From DATELY01 sp035276085 (lineage in GTDB: Bacteria; Pseudomonadota; Gammaproteobacteria; Steroidobacterales; Steroidobacteraceae): DNA of 19,318 bases. Numbering within the stretch: position 1 is the first letter of the stretch; every line of letters begins with the position of its first letter. The translations under genes and the position numbers were made by a program. Shown here piece after piece: positions 1-10,800 of this stretch. Under the pieces are notes generated by a model. It searched no databases, was not told the origin of the DNA, and was given only the letters and a program-made list of their open reading frames with translations. The stretch spans positions 1-19,318 of the forward strand of contig DATELY010000302.1 in the NCBI GenBank assembly GCA_035276085.1. The letters are read 5' to 3'.

Positions 1-16
1 GACGCTCTTCCGATCT
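1..16. other. Residual Illumina adapter at contig end (artefact)
   Basis: The first 16 bases read GACGCTCTTCCGATCT, identical to the 3' end of the common Illumina/TruSeq adapter. The reverse complement, AGATCGGAAGAGCGTC, is the familiar read-through adapter sequence. It sits exactly at the window edge and interrupts the reading frame of a conserved protein, so it is a library artefact and not genomic DNA. The real sequence begins at base 17. The in-frame residues it would add to the minus-strand gene (RSEER) must be ignored. Confidence 0.95.
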
Positions 17-1759
17 GTTGTGCCAATCGGCAGGGAAGTACGACCCGGGTAGCCGGACGATCGACTCGCTGTACGCAGACTCCTGTTCTGTCGGAACCAC
101 GGTGTGATCTGCTATCAAGTAGTCGATGAAGCTGGCGCCCATCGTGCCCGCATAGCCCAGGTAATTGACCTGGACGGGCGCCACCCGACGGGCGAGGATG
201 CCGGAGCGCTCACCCGTGGTGTATCCGGTGAGATCCACTGCGATATCGATTTCCAGCTCGCGTAACCGCGCCGTAGCTTCCGCGTCGCTGAGCGTGGACA
301 CCTCGATGAACCCGTCGCACGCGGACCGAAACCGCTCTGCAACTGGGCACTCGACGTAGGGCTGCAGCGACACACCGACGATCTCGAAACGCTCGCGATC
401 GTGTTGTGCCAGCAGCGGCGCTGCAAGTTGCGCGACAGGATGCTCGCGAAAGTCGGCTGAGAGATAGGCGACTCGGACTCGCTCGTGGCGATAACGGACG
501 CCGCTCATGTCCTGCGACTGAATGCCGCGATGCTGAGAAGCCGAGTACAGTCGCGCGCAAGTCAGTTGATCAGCGGGCGTGGCGGGAACGGAGAGGAATG
601 AGAAGGGGACGTCCGCCGGCGTGCCGGCGCGAATCGCGGCAAGAATGTGTTCTGTTGCGGGCTGATATTGAGCCCAGTCGCAAGACAGCAGCCGCGCGTG
701 CAAGCCCCGTCCCAGCACATGTTCTCGCTCGGGCTCGAGGTCGTGGACACGGACAAAACATTGCGCCGCTTCGTCATACCGATGCAGCTGCTGCAGAACG
801 TCTCCTTTGTTGCAAACGACATCTGCAGCGTTCGCGTCGTACGTCAGGCTCTTGTCGAAGCTTGCCAGCGCCTCTTGGAGCGATCCGAGCCGAAGCAGGC
901 TGACACCGCGTGTGTTGAGAGACTGCGCATCGCGCGGTTCCAGCGCGAGCGCGCGATTGCTTGCAGCGAGAGCCGTCGCCGGTTTATTGAGTTGCAGTAA
1001 TGCGCCTGCCAAGTTGGTGAGTGCGCGAGAATGGTTCGGGTCCAGACCCAAAGCACGTTGGTACTCGCCGACGGCATCTTCGAAGCGAAGGAGATCCAGC
1101 AAGGCGTCGGCGCGACAGATGGAAGCCTCGACGTCATTGGGATCGAGAGTCAGGACACCGTCACAGACGGACAGCGTATCGGCGGGGCGATTCAGTTGCA
1201 GCAATGTGAGCGCCTGGTTCGTAAGGAACGCCGAATAGCCCGGCTGAACATGCAGCGCCTTCTCAAACCGCTCGAGCGCTTCCAGCGGACGTTTCAACCG
1301 CAGCAGCGCCAGTCCGCAGTTATTGAGTGCGTCAGCATCGTCAGGCTTTTGCTGCAGGAGACAGCGGAAGTCATCAAGGGCTTCCTCATTGCGCTGCATA
1401 GCCATCAGAAGGCTGCCGCGGTTGTACCGTGCGCCGGAGAACTCGGGTTCTAACGACAGCGCACGCTCATAACACAGGAGCGCATCGTCATGTTGCTCTC
1501 GCTGCAACAATGCATTGCCGAGGTTTGCGAAGGCGAGCGCGGAGTGGGGTTTGGCCTGTACGGCGCGAACGAGTGCGTCGATGGCCAGAAGCGCAGCACC
1601 CCTCTGCAGTGCAATCACCCCGAGCGCAGACAACGCATCCCCATGGTCTGGCTGCGCCGCAACGACTTGTAGGTAGAGCCGCTCAGCCTGTTCGACATCG
1701 CCCTGTTCGTGCAGCGCTGCGGCGCGTAAGAAGTATGCATCCGGCTCGGCTAGGGCCAT
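17..1759 (-). CDS. TPR-repeat GT41 glycosyltransferase (OGT/SPINDLY-like), truncated at its C-terminus
   Basis: An open frame runs from ATG 1759 to the contig edge without a stop; 581 authentic residues are present. The N-terminal part (about residues 7-345) is roughly ten TPR units at 34-residue spacing (for example DDALLCYERALSLEP). The start of the GT41 catalytic region follows: VAYLSADFREHPV at 430-442, where H440 matches the conserved His of O-GlcNAc transferases (human H498), then IDIAVDLTGYTTGERSG and VQVNYLGYAGTMGASFIDY. The catalytic Lys and the sugar-nucleotide-binding C-terminal lobe lie beyond the contig end. A good Shine-Dalgarno (AGAGGA, 7 bases before ATG) fixes the start. The family transfers a sugar from a UDP-sugar donor, usually UDP-GlcNAc, to Ser/Thr (or Asn in HMW1C) of cytoplasmic proteins; donor and acceptor here are unknown. 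It is a paralogue of the complete enzyme at 2666-4807. The HEAT-like gene lies 42 bases upstream on the same strand, so the two are probably co-transcribed. Confidence 0.9.
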
Positions 1760-1766
1760 GTGTCGA

Positions 1767-1781
1767 TCCTCTATATATATA
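1767..1781 (-). promoter_or_regulatory. Shine-Dalgarno and 10-bp TA tract before the truncated glycosyltransferase gene
   Basis: On the minus strand a strong ribosome-binding site AGAGGA (1772-1767) lies 7 bases before ATG 1759. Abutting it is an uninterrupted 10-bp TA alternation (1781-1772), striking in such GC-rich DNA. The tract contains TATATA and could act as a -10 element for a short-leader transcript, or simply keep the ribosome site unstructured. I see no convincing -35 element at the right distance, so the promoter reading is tentative while the ribosome site is well supported. Confidence 0.55.
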
Positions 1782-1801
1782 CGTAGGCCGAACGATCGGG
1801 A

Positions 1802-2359
1802 TCAGTCTTCGGCGCTCGCCAGCTCTGTGATTTCTTCGTAAGCGGTGCGAGCATGGTTGGAGACCTCGGTGTCGCGATCGTCCATCGCCAGCCGCAGCAT
1901 CTGTCGAATAGCTCCGTCGCGATCCCCTTCGTTTGCTGCGATGAGCCGCAACGACTCGATCGAGCGGTGGCGATTGGGAAGTGCGGAGTCGGTCAATGCC
2001 TGGCCCAGCGCATACATCACTTCGGGGGTCTGTATGGCAGCCAGGTGTTGAATGGCCGTGCCGCGGTCGTCGGGGTCGGAGGCGTTGAGTGCTTCGACAG
2101 CAATATTCGCAAGCTCGGGCCGCATGTCTGCGGCCGTAACCGTCGGTTCGGTGGTGCCCGCCGGTTGTTCGCCAGGCGCTTGCACAACGGGCGACTGCGG
2201 TGGCGAGGCTGATCCTGCAGGTGGACCTGCCGATGCGACCGGTTGCAGATCGGGAATTACCGGCAGGTCCACTGGCAACTGGCGGTATTGCAGATAGCTG
2301 AAAGCGCCAGCAGCGACAAAGAACCAGAGCCAGAGGGAAATGATTTGCGCGCGCGACAT
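1802..2359 (-). CDS. Membrane-anchored HEAT-repeat-like protein
   Basis: This is a 185-residue protein from ATG 2359. One hydrophobic segment near the N-terminus (about residues 5-23, ISLWLWFFVAAGAF) acts as a signal anchor. A Pro/Ala/Gly-rich linker follows (about 35-75), then an all-helical C-terminal domain (about 80-182) of paired amphipathic helices. Its pattern fits HEAT/PBS-lyase-like repeats (ELANIAVEALNASDPDDRG, then APEVMYALGQ-type and RSIESLRLIAANEGD helices). The domain is therefore predicted to be periplasmic and to bind protein partners; no catalytic residues are recognisable. An in-frame TTG 10 codons upstream (2389) is possible, but ATG places the membrane segment at the usual distance. 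It is the first gene of a probable two-gene unit with the downstream glycosyltransferase. I do not recognise a specific named family. Confidence 0.7.
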   Translation of the reverse strand: MSRAQIISLWLWFFVAAGAFSYLQYRQLPVDLPVIPDLQPVASAGPPAGSASPPQSPVVQAPGEQPAGTTEPTVTAADMRPELANIAVEALNASDPDDRGTAIQHLAAIQTPEVMYALGQALTDSALPNRHRSIESLRLIAANEGDRDGAIRQMLRLAMDDRDTEVSNHARTAYEEITELASAED

Positions 2360-2665
2360 GACAGTAGGGAGCGGATAGTGGCCCAACAACCTAGACGGAG
2401 AACTTGACGAATCGATGAAATCGCCCCCAATGGAAGTCGATGCACTGTTTCAACGGACGTGAAATGAAAGTGTCAAAGCCGGATAAGAAGATGCGACCTC
2501 TTGATCGACCGGTCCCGCCTCGTTGCACACAAGAAACAACTCGACTCCTCTGATTCCTCTCCCTCATCAACTGGCTGACCGCATCGCGTATGACGTAGCG
2601 CTGACGTTCGCAAGGCGTCCGGTCGACGTCGCTCACACGCTGCGCCGTTGAGCGCACTGGCCCCT
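2360..2665. promoter_or_regulatory. Divergent intergenic region between the two glycosyltransferase transcription units
   Basis: About 306 bases separate the divergent starts at 2359 (minus) and 2666 (plus), so promoters for both units must lie here or nearby. The only element of note is a perfect TTGACA on the minus strand (2476-2471), with a poor -10 match (TTGAAA, 2453-2448) at 17-bp spacing. That would give a leader of about 85 bases for the HEAT-like gene. No good promoter was seen for the plus strand. An 88-codon minus-strand open frame across this stretch has no recognisable protein features and was not called. Confidence 0.35.
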
Positions 2666-4807
2666 ATGTCACAAGTCCGTACGCAATCGCTGAACTCCGT
2701 GCTGGGCAGATCGCAGTTGGAACTGGCGCTGCAGCATCACGAACGGGGCCAGCTCGACAGCGCCGAACAGTTTTATCGGCAAGCACTCGCAGCAGAACCG
2801 AGCAACGCGGAGGCGATGCAGTGCGCAGGGGTGCTGGCGCTGCAGCGGCAGCAATTCGATGTTGCGGTGGAGCGTCTGCAACGGGCCACGGACCTTGGCT
2901 CGAAGATGGGCGGTACCTATTTTCTGTTGGGTCGGGCACAGAAAGCGCTTGGCCAGCTCGATGCGGCCATCGAGAGTTACGAGCGCGCTGTGGGTCTCGA
3001 TCCGGCATTGGCCGACGCGTATGTCAGTCTCGGCATTGCCTTGAAGCAGAAGAATCGTCTCGATGAAGCGGCGGGCGCTCATCTTCGAGCACTGGTTCTG
3101 CAACCGACCTCGTTCGAGGCGCAGCTCAATCTTGCCAACGTACGCCAAGTGCAAGGGAAGCACGAGCAAGCGCTGCAGCACTATGAGCGTGCGCAAGCGT
3201 TGAGGGCCGATTCAGCCGACCTGCAGCACAACATCGGCAAGGCGCTGCTGAGTCTGGGACGCATCGATGAAGCCATCGCCCACTTTCAGACTGCCATCCG
3301 GCTGGACGCAGCATTTCTCGATTCCTACCTCAGCCTGGCGAAAGCACTGTCCGTGCAGAAGCGCCACGGTCCGGCCGCCGACTGTTATGCGACGCTGAAA
3401 CAGCAGCTCGACGCGCGTACAGGGAGAATCAGCGCGGTGGAGTTGCGCGACGCGATGCAGGCCGAGTGCGAAACGGGCTTGCTGGGTGCACTCGTCTGGG
3501 CTGCGCGCTATGAAGAAGCTCTGGCTCTGTTGCTGCCGGCGTTGGAGCGCGAACCGGACTCGGTCTACTTACTCGAACATCTGCTGGTCATTGCGCCGTA
3601 TCGTCTGCAGTCCCGGGCGGAGGTGCTCGAGTGGTATCGACGTTATCAACGCGTAATCCCGTTGCGCGATACACTGCAACTCACGTCCACTGAGCGCGTC
3701 GACTACCCATCCAAGCTGCGGTTCGGATACCTCTCCGGTGACTTCCGCGATCACTCGGTTGCCTTTTTCCTGGAGCCCATACTGGCGCAGCATGATCGTG
3801 CGTCGGTCGTTGTCTACTGTTATTCGTGCAACGAGCGGAACGATGACGTCACGACGCGGCTGAAGGGCTACGCGGACGTGTGGGTCGAAGCCAAGGATCT
3901 CGATCCGCGCGCATTGGCGGAGCGCATCGCTGCGGATCGCATCGATGTCCTGATTGACCTCTCCGGCCGGACCGCGAGCAATCGTTTGGGCGTGCTCGCG
4001 CATCGACCCGCAGCGCTCCAAGTGGGATATCTCGGCTACCCCACGTATACCGGCATGCATCAGATTGCTTTTCGCGTGACAGATGACGCGATCGATCCCA
4101 TCGAGGAGGGAGCGGACGGGATTGAGGGCGAGCAGCCGTTGCGTTTGCCGCACGGCATGTTCTGTTACCGGCCGCCGGCCGATGCGCCTGACATTGCAGA
4201 GTACCGACGCGATCTCTCGAGGCCGATCTGTTTCGGATCTTTCAATCAGGTGCCGAAACTCAGTCCTGAAGTGCTAGACGCCTGGGCGGAGATGCTCCTG
4301 CGCGTCGCCCATTCACGCCTCTTGCTCAAGGCGTTTGGATTTGCGGATGCAGAGTGCAAACGCCGCGTGCTCGATACCTTCGCACGCCATGGCGTCGACT
4401 CGGTCCGCGTAACCATCGTCGCAGGCGAGATGCAGCGAGCCGAGCATCTTGCGCTCTATCGAGAGATCGATATCGCACTCGACACCTTTCCTTACAACGG
4501 TGCAACGACGACTTGCGAAGCGCTGTGGATGGGAGTGCCGGTCGTGACCTGGGTCGGCGAGACACACGCCTCGCGCATGGGGGCCAGCATTCTGCAAGCT
4601 GCAGAGCTGCGCGACCTGATCGCAACATCGCGCGCCGAATACGTCGAGTCGGTCGTGGCGTTGGCGCGCGATGGCGCACGCTTGAAGGGTCTGCATGAAA
4701 GTTTGCGTACGCGTGTGGCCGCGTCGTTCCTGCGCGATGAACAAGGATTCACGCGCGTGTTCGAGCAAGCGCTGCGGCAGGCATGGGCCCGACGCGATAA
4801 CAACTAA
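2666..4807 (+). CDS. TPR-repeat GT41 glycosyltransferase (OGT/SPINDLY-like), complete
   Basis: A 713-residue protein from ATG 2666. About seven TPR units (residues 15-255) form the substrate-binding superhelix, followed by a linker and a full GT41 catalytic region. GYLSGDFRDHSV (354-365) carries H363, equivalent to human OGT H498. SFNQVPKLSP (525-534) carries K531, equivalent to the catalytic/phosphate-contacting K842. FPYNGATTTCEALWMGVPVVT (608-628) and the following HASRMGASIL are the UDP-sugar-binding hallmarks. All key residues are present, so the enzyme should be active, transferring a sugar (probably GlcNAc) to protein hydroxyls in the cytoplasm. There is no signal peptide. An in-frame TTG at 2648 is a weaker start; neither start has a clear Shine-Dalgarno. 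The stop lies 19 bases before the giant adhesin gene on the same strand, making that adhesin the obvious candidate substrate (inference). It is a paralogue of the truncated enzyme at 17-1759. Confidence 0.93.
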   Translation: MSQVRTQSLNSVLGRSQLELALQHHERGQLDSAEQFYRQALAAEPSNAEAMQCAGVLALQRQQFDVAVERLQRATDLGSKMGGTYFLLGRAQKALGQLDAAIESYERAVGLDPALADAYVSLGIALKQKNRLDEAAGAHLRALVLQPTSFEAQLNLANVRQVQGKHEQALQHYERAQALRADSADLQHNIGKALLSLGRIDEAIAHFQTAIRLDAAFLDSYLSLAKALSVQKRHGPAADCYATLKQQLDARTGRISAVELRDAMQAECETGLLGALVWAARYEEALALLLPALEREPDSVYLLEHLLVIAPYRLQSRAEVLEWYRRYQRVIPLRDTLQLTSTERVDYPSKLRFGYLSGDFRDHSVAFFLEPILAQHDRASVVVYCYSCNERNDDVTTRLKGYADVWVEAKDLDPRALAERIAADRIDVLIDLSGRTASNRLGVLAHRPAALQVGYLGYPTYTGMHQIAFRVTDDAIDPIEEGADGIEGEQPLRLPHGMFCYRPPADAPDIAEYRRDLSRPICFGSFNQVPKLSPEVLDAWAEMLLRVAHSRLLLKAFGFADAECKRRVLDTFARHGVDSVRVTIVAGEMQRAEHLALYREIDIALDTFPYNGATTTCEALWMGVPVVTWVGETHASRMGASILQAAELRDLIATSRAEYVESVVALARDGARLKGLHESLRTRVAASFLRDEQGFTRVFEQALRQAWARRDNN

Positions 4808-4817
4808 AGGATTCAAC

Positions 4818-4821
4818 GAGG
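4818..4821 (+). promoter_or_regulatory. Ribosome-binding site deciding the adhesin start
   Basis: GAGG lies five bases before ATG 4827, in the 19-base gap after the glycosyltransferase stop. The same frame stays open back into the glycosyltransferase gene as far as 4695. However, the ATG at 4827 has this site and yields a sensible export signal, which supports the shorter start. The short gap with no room for a terminator or promoter implies co-transcription and probably translational coupling. Confidence 0.65.
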
Positions 4822-4826
4822 CCGGT

Positions 4827-7800
4827 ATGTCCAGAAGCAAGCGACGAAAGATGGGCGGTGTTGCACGCGGCGCCGCACACGTGCAAGCGCAACCGATCGT
4901 CGTCTCGCCGCGAATGAATCTCGCACGCGCAGTGAAGGTTGCGTTGAGTGCCGTTGCCGCCTTGAGTGCCAACACGGGTCACGCCGAGCTGCCGGTGCCG
5001 TGCACGTCAGGCTGCGTCAACGGCCCGAGCACCTGGGTCACGTCAGGTAATGCGGGGGCCGTGTACCAAGGTCAGAATCTCACTATCAATCAAACCACGC
5101 CCAGCGCCGTGATGAACTGGCAGAGCTTCAATGTAGGCGCCGACAACTCAGTCGAGTTCAAGCAGCCCGATGCCAATTCGGTGGCGCTCAATCGCATTTT
5201 CCAGGCGGACCCCAGCCGCATTTTAGGACGCCTGACGGCGAATGGTCAGGTGTATCTCATCAACCAGAACGGCATCCTGTTCGACAGGACGGCGCAGGTG
5301 AATGTCGGCGGGCTCGTTGCGACATCGCTGAACATCTCTCAGGCCGCCTTGGACAGAGGAATCGCACGCGCAATTCTGGACCAGGCTCCCGCATTCGAGC
5401 CGTTTGCGAGCGGTGTCAGCGGCGATGTCACTGTCGAAGCAGGCGCCGTGCTGCGTTCGAGCGATCAGGGCCGGATCTTCCTGCTCGCTCCCAATGTCGT
5501 GAACCGAGGCTCGATCCAGACGCCGAATGGACAGACGGTACTCGCAGCTGGGACCAAGGTGTATCTCGCCATCGACGACAAGGATCCGAATCTGCGTGGC
5601 CTCGTGGTCGAAGTCGATGCGCCGGAAGTGTCCGATGAGGAGCTGCAGCAGTTCTTGAAAGGCGGGAGTGCTGGTCTGTCGGTGGGCCGCCTGCAAAACA
5701 CGGGCACGATCAACGTGGGCGCGGGCAATGCGACGCTGGCTGGTCTCGCGGTCAATCAATCGGGTCGCATCTCCGCGACGACGACTGTGCGCGCGAACGG
5801 GTCGGTGTACTTGCGCGCCGCCGACAAACCCCGCGACGTGGAAACGACGGTGCCGCGCGGAACGCGCGGCGGGCTGGTCACGCTCGGTGAGAACAGCATC
5901 ATCGAGATTCTTCCCGACTATGCCGACAGCACGGCGACCGTCGACGTCAACGAGCAGCCGCGTTCGAAGGTGGCGATCCAGGGCCATACGATCCACATGC
6001 TCGAGGACTCGAGGATCGTGGCACCCGCCGGGGACGTATCGTTTGTCGCCCAGGCCAACCCGAGCGTTGCCCCGGGTCAGCTGACGTCGGCAGACAATGC
6101 GCGCAACGACAGTCGCGTGTTGCTGGAAGAGGGCGCCGTGATCGATGTGTCGGGCAGCGAGATCGAGCTGGCGGCCGATCGTCTGACCGTCGACGTGCAG
6201 TTGTTCTCGGAACAGTTGCGCGATAGTCCCCTGCAACGCGACGGCGTTCTGCGCGGCAAGGAGATCACGGTGGACTTGCGCAGAACGGGCGTACGTGAGG
6301 ACGGATCGACGTGGGTCGGTACGCCACTCGCCGATGTCAGCGGCGCGCTTGATGCGGTTCAGCGTACCGTCGGCGAGCGCACGCTCGAGGGCGGGACGAT
6401 CACGATGGTCTCGCAAGGCGATGTGATTCTCAGTACCGGTTCCGTCGCGAACGTTTCGGGCGGCCGCGTCGATTATGCCGCGGGCATGCTCAACACGACC
6501 AAGGTCGAGGCCGACGGCAAGGTCTATGACATCAGTGAAGCCGATCCCAATCGCATCTATGACGGCATCGTCGGTCAGTACACACGCAAGCACTCGAAGT
6601 GGGGCGTTACCGAAACCTGGCTGATCCCCGGTGCCGATACGTCGACGTTCAGCCCGGCCTATACGCAGGGATATGACGCAGGTCGAATCACGATCAATGC
6701 CGCCCAGGCGATTCTGGACGGAACGATCGACGGTTCCGTCTCGCAAGGACAATATCAGCGACAGCCGGCGACGATGGCGCGCGGCGCCGAGCTCGTCCTC
6801 GGATATGACGGTGGCTCGGATGTTCCCATCAACCATCGACTGCCTGCGGTCGTTTTCAACGACGACGTTGTGCTGGACGCGCTCATTGCTAGCGGGTTCA
6901 ACGCCCGCCGCGATGCGCTGCCCGAACTGGACACCGTCACGTTGCGGCCCTCGTTGTTCGGCAGCGATGGCGTGGCGCGCGCGCAGGTGTTCAGCAACGA
7001 AGCCATTACACTGCCGGAGAACACGACGCTCAATCTGCCGGCCGGTGGCTCGCTCAGTCTCCGCGCGGACTCGATTGAACTAGCCGGCAACATCAACATT
7101 CCGAGCGGCACGCTCACAGCCGTTGCCGAGCGCGTTGCGACCAGCGCTGGCAATCGCGGACATGACATCACCGTTGCCGGTACCGCGCGGTTCGATCTTC
7201 GCGGCCAATGGGTCAACGACAGTCCGTTGTTGGCACCCGCTGCATTCGCGCCCGTGTGGATCGACGGCGGCAGTGTCTCGCTGGCGAGCAACGAGGGGGA
7301 TGTGGTACTGGCATCGGGATCCAGCATCGATGTGTCGGGCTCGGGGTGGTTGCAAGCCAATCGCACGATTCGCGACGGCCGGGGAGGCAGCATCACGCTC
7401 GCGGCTCGGGACAACGGCAGCGCGTCTGCCGTGCAGCTCGATGGTGATCTCAATGCCTTCGGACTGAAGCGTGGCGGCACGCTTGCGGTGACCACGGACG
7501 CGGTATGCATCTCCAGCTCGGTCTGCAGCACCGACCCGGAGTCAGACGTCGAATGGTTGACACTGGCACCACAGTTCTTCCAGGAAGGTGGCTTCGCCAG
7601 TTACTCGCTGGCCAGCAAACGCGGTGACATGGTCGTTGCCGGCGATGCTCAGGTGTTGGTGCAGCAGAGCAACTTTCAGCTGCGTGACTTCTACAAGGAT
7701 CAGGTCACCGGTGCGAAGATCTCCACGTTCAGCGACGTGACGTTGCTGCCCGAGCACCAGCGTCAGGCGGGGCAGCTCACGCTCGCGTCCACGTTGTACA

Positions 7801-10800
7801 CGCCAGTCGCTCCAGCTCAGGCGAGGATCGAGCAGGGCGCGATCGTGGCCACGGACGCTGGTGGTGCCATTACCGTCAGCTCGATGGGTCGTCTGTTCGT
7901 GGATGGTACGTTGCAAGCTTCCGGCGGCAAGGTGCAGCTCAGCCTGCAGAAGCCGGAAGGCAACCAGGGTTTCTTTGCAAACGAAGTGCTGTGGCTCGGC
8001 TCGCATGCAGTCCTCGACGCGAGCGGTGATGTCGTGCAGCAGCCGAATGCCCTTGGCCTGCGGCAGGGAACGATTCTTTCCGGCGGTACGATTTCGCTGC
8101 AGGCTGCGCGCGGATACGTCATTGCGGAACGGGGATCGAGTCTCGATGTATCGGGCACCTCAACGCAGCTCGATATTCAAGGTGCGGACGGCCGCTATCA
8201 ACTGCACTCCATCGGCAGCAATGCCGGCACGATCAACGTGTCAGCGGCAGAAGGTGCGGTGCTCGAAGGCAGCATGCTGGCGCATGCGGGCAATGCAGGC
8301 GCGCTGGGTGGAACAATTGCGCTCACCTTGCGTGCCGACACGCGGCGCATGGACTTTCCGATCGAGCGCGCGTATTCCACGGCCGCACGCACGATCGAGA
8401 TCGCGGCAGCGCCCACCGAGAGCACGCTGGCGGGTGCGACGTACGAAACGTTCGGCGCGGAGTTTACGAGTGCCAACAATGGTCGCGCACAGCTGGATGC
8501 CGGAGCGCTCAGCGCGGGCGGATTCGATTCGGTGCAGCTCACCGCGCGCAACTTGCGCAGCATCGACCCGAACACGCTCACCGAAAGCGTGGCGAGCAAC
8601 GGAGTCGTGCGCGTATCGAGCTCCCTCGATCTCGCCCGGCGTCTCGTAATCGATGCGCCATCCATCGAGGCCGCGGGCGATGTCACGATCTCGGCACCCT
8701 ACGTTGCGATGGGAGCCACCGATCCGAACTCACCGGAGTTTCCTACGCCGCAGGCGGGTGAGCATACATTGACCATCCAGGGTCAATGGCTCGATCTCAT
8801 CGGCTCGAGCACGATCTCTGGCACACGACTGGCGCGTCTCCAAAGCGAGAATGACCTGCGCCTGCGGGCCATGCCACAGCTCGATTCGAACACTCGGGAA
8901 CTTCGAGGAACGCTGACCACGGCGGGTAATATCGAGCTGCAGGCCGATCAGATCTATCCCACCACGCTAACTGATTTCACGCTGAGTGCGTTGGGAGATG
9001 CCAGCACGATCAAAGTGTTGCCAGGCAGCAGTGCTGCCTCGCCCGTACTTTCCGCTGGCGGAGCGCTACGCCTGCAAGCGGCGAATATCGAACAGGGCGG
9101 TGTGTTGCGGGCACCGTTCGGAACGATTGAGCTGACTGCGCAGGGAACTGGAGATTTACAGGGCACGCTCACACTGCTACCGGGCAGCGTGACGTCGACC
9201 TCCGCCGCCGGACAGATCATTCCCGTGGGACGAACGGAAGGCGGCCTCGACTGGGTGTACGACTTGGGTAATGCGCAGAAACTGGTCGTGAGTGCATCGC
9301 TCGATCATATTCCCGCGCAGAACATCGAGTTGACGGGTCGCGCCGTCGATCTACGGCCCGACGCAGTCCTGGACGTATCCGCCAGTGGTGACATGCAGGC
9401 CTACGAGTTCATACCGGGCGTGGGCGGTTCGAATGATGTGCTCTCGCTCGAACGCAGCGGCAAGTCCTGGGCGATCGTGCCGACGTTCGGAGAAACACTG
9501 GCGCCGTTCGATCATCAAGAGTCGGCGCAATTCGCCACACGTGTCGGCACCACCGTGCATCTGGACGGCAGCAACGGACTGCCGGCGGGCGAATACGCGT
9601 TACTGCCGGCGCGGTATGCGTTGCTCCCGGGCGCTTACCTGATCTCCGAGCGGCCAGAGTACGCTGACTTGCCGACGGGTCAGAGTCGGACATTGCTCGA
9701 TGGCACGACTGTGATTGCCGGACGCTTCGGCGTTGCCGGTACAGCGCAGATCGAGGATCGCACTCGCGGCTTTGCCATCGTCAGCGGAGAGTCGTTGCGC
9801 AACTCCGCCAGCGTGCATCGACCTGCTGAATACAACATTGCGCTCGCGAGCACCTTCTTCTCGGCGCAGTCCGCGTTGGATGCCGCTCAGCCGCGCTTGC
9901 CGAAGGATGCTGGAACGGTTGCCATCGAAGCAGAACAATCCCTGGTCCTGCAGGCAACACTGCGAGGTCAGGCGGCTACGGGCGGACGCGGCGCCGCGGT
10001 AGACATCGCGGCCAGCGAATTGCGGATTGCCACTGACGGTGACGCTGCTACGAGTGACGGCGTCGTTCCAATCTCCGCTGCTGCTCTCAACCGCCTCGGC
10101 GCTGAAAGCATTCTGCTCGGCGGACGGCGCCACACGACATCAGACGGTACGCAGATCGATGTGATCAGCGGCAACGTCACGGTGGCTTCCGGTGTGCAGT
10201 TGCAGGCGCCCGAGCTCCTGTTGGCGGCCGCCGATACGCTCACCATCGAGAGTGGCGCGGGTGTGACGGGTCGTGGAACCGCGGCGACGGCACGCGATTC
10301 CTACGTGCTGCAAGGAAACAGTGCGTTGCTACGTGTCGCCGCAGGTTCGCAGGCGGACGTCGTGCGTGCGAACAGCGGTACCACAAGCGGCGCAATGATC
10401 GTGGCGTCTGGCGCCCTCGTTGCAGCCGATGGTGCTGCGTTGATCGATGCGACGGCCAATGTCAGCTTTGAGGGCAGCTTGCAACTCGATAACGCGGATC
10501 TGGCGGTGGGTGCCGCGCAGATCAATCTCGGCGATGTGCCGGCCGATGCCGTCGGCTTCAACCTTGATCAAGCGCAGATCGCCGCTCTGTCCGGTTCCGT
10601 CGAGGAGCTGAGACTGCGCAGCCGAAGTGACATCAACGTATTCGGTGCGCCCACGCTCTCGGCGCACGGCATCACATTGGATGCGGGCGGCATCGTCGCG
10701 CGTGAGGGCAGCGGGATGACGTCACTCATCGCGGACACCGTAACACTGACCAACACGACGGGCGCTGCTGCATCCACGCTGCCGGCGGCAACCCACGGCG

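Noticed and set aside
2391..2657. 88-codon minus-strand open frame in the divergent region
   Set aside because: No ribosome site, no recognisable features, and it would occupy the only space available for promoters of both units.
4695..4826. Longer N-terminus for the adhesin, starting inside the glycosyltransferase gene
   Set aside because: It would overlap the conserved C-terminus of the upstream enzyme and bury the signal peptide. ATG 4827 has a GAGG ribosome site and a proper export signal.
5223..6836. A 537-codon open frame on the minus strand opposite the adhesin (similar long ones at 10722-12137 and 12156-13274)
   Set aside because: They lie antisense to a continuous, clearly conserved adhesin frame. 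Their translations are His/Arg/Asp-rich with no domain, and this is a usual by-product of GC-rich coding DNA.
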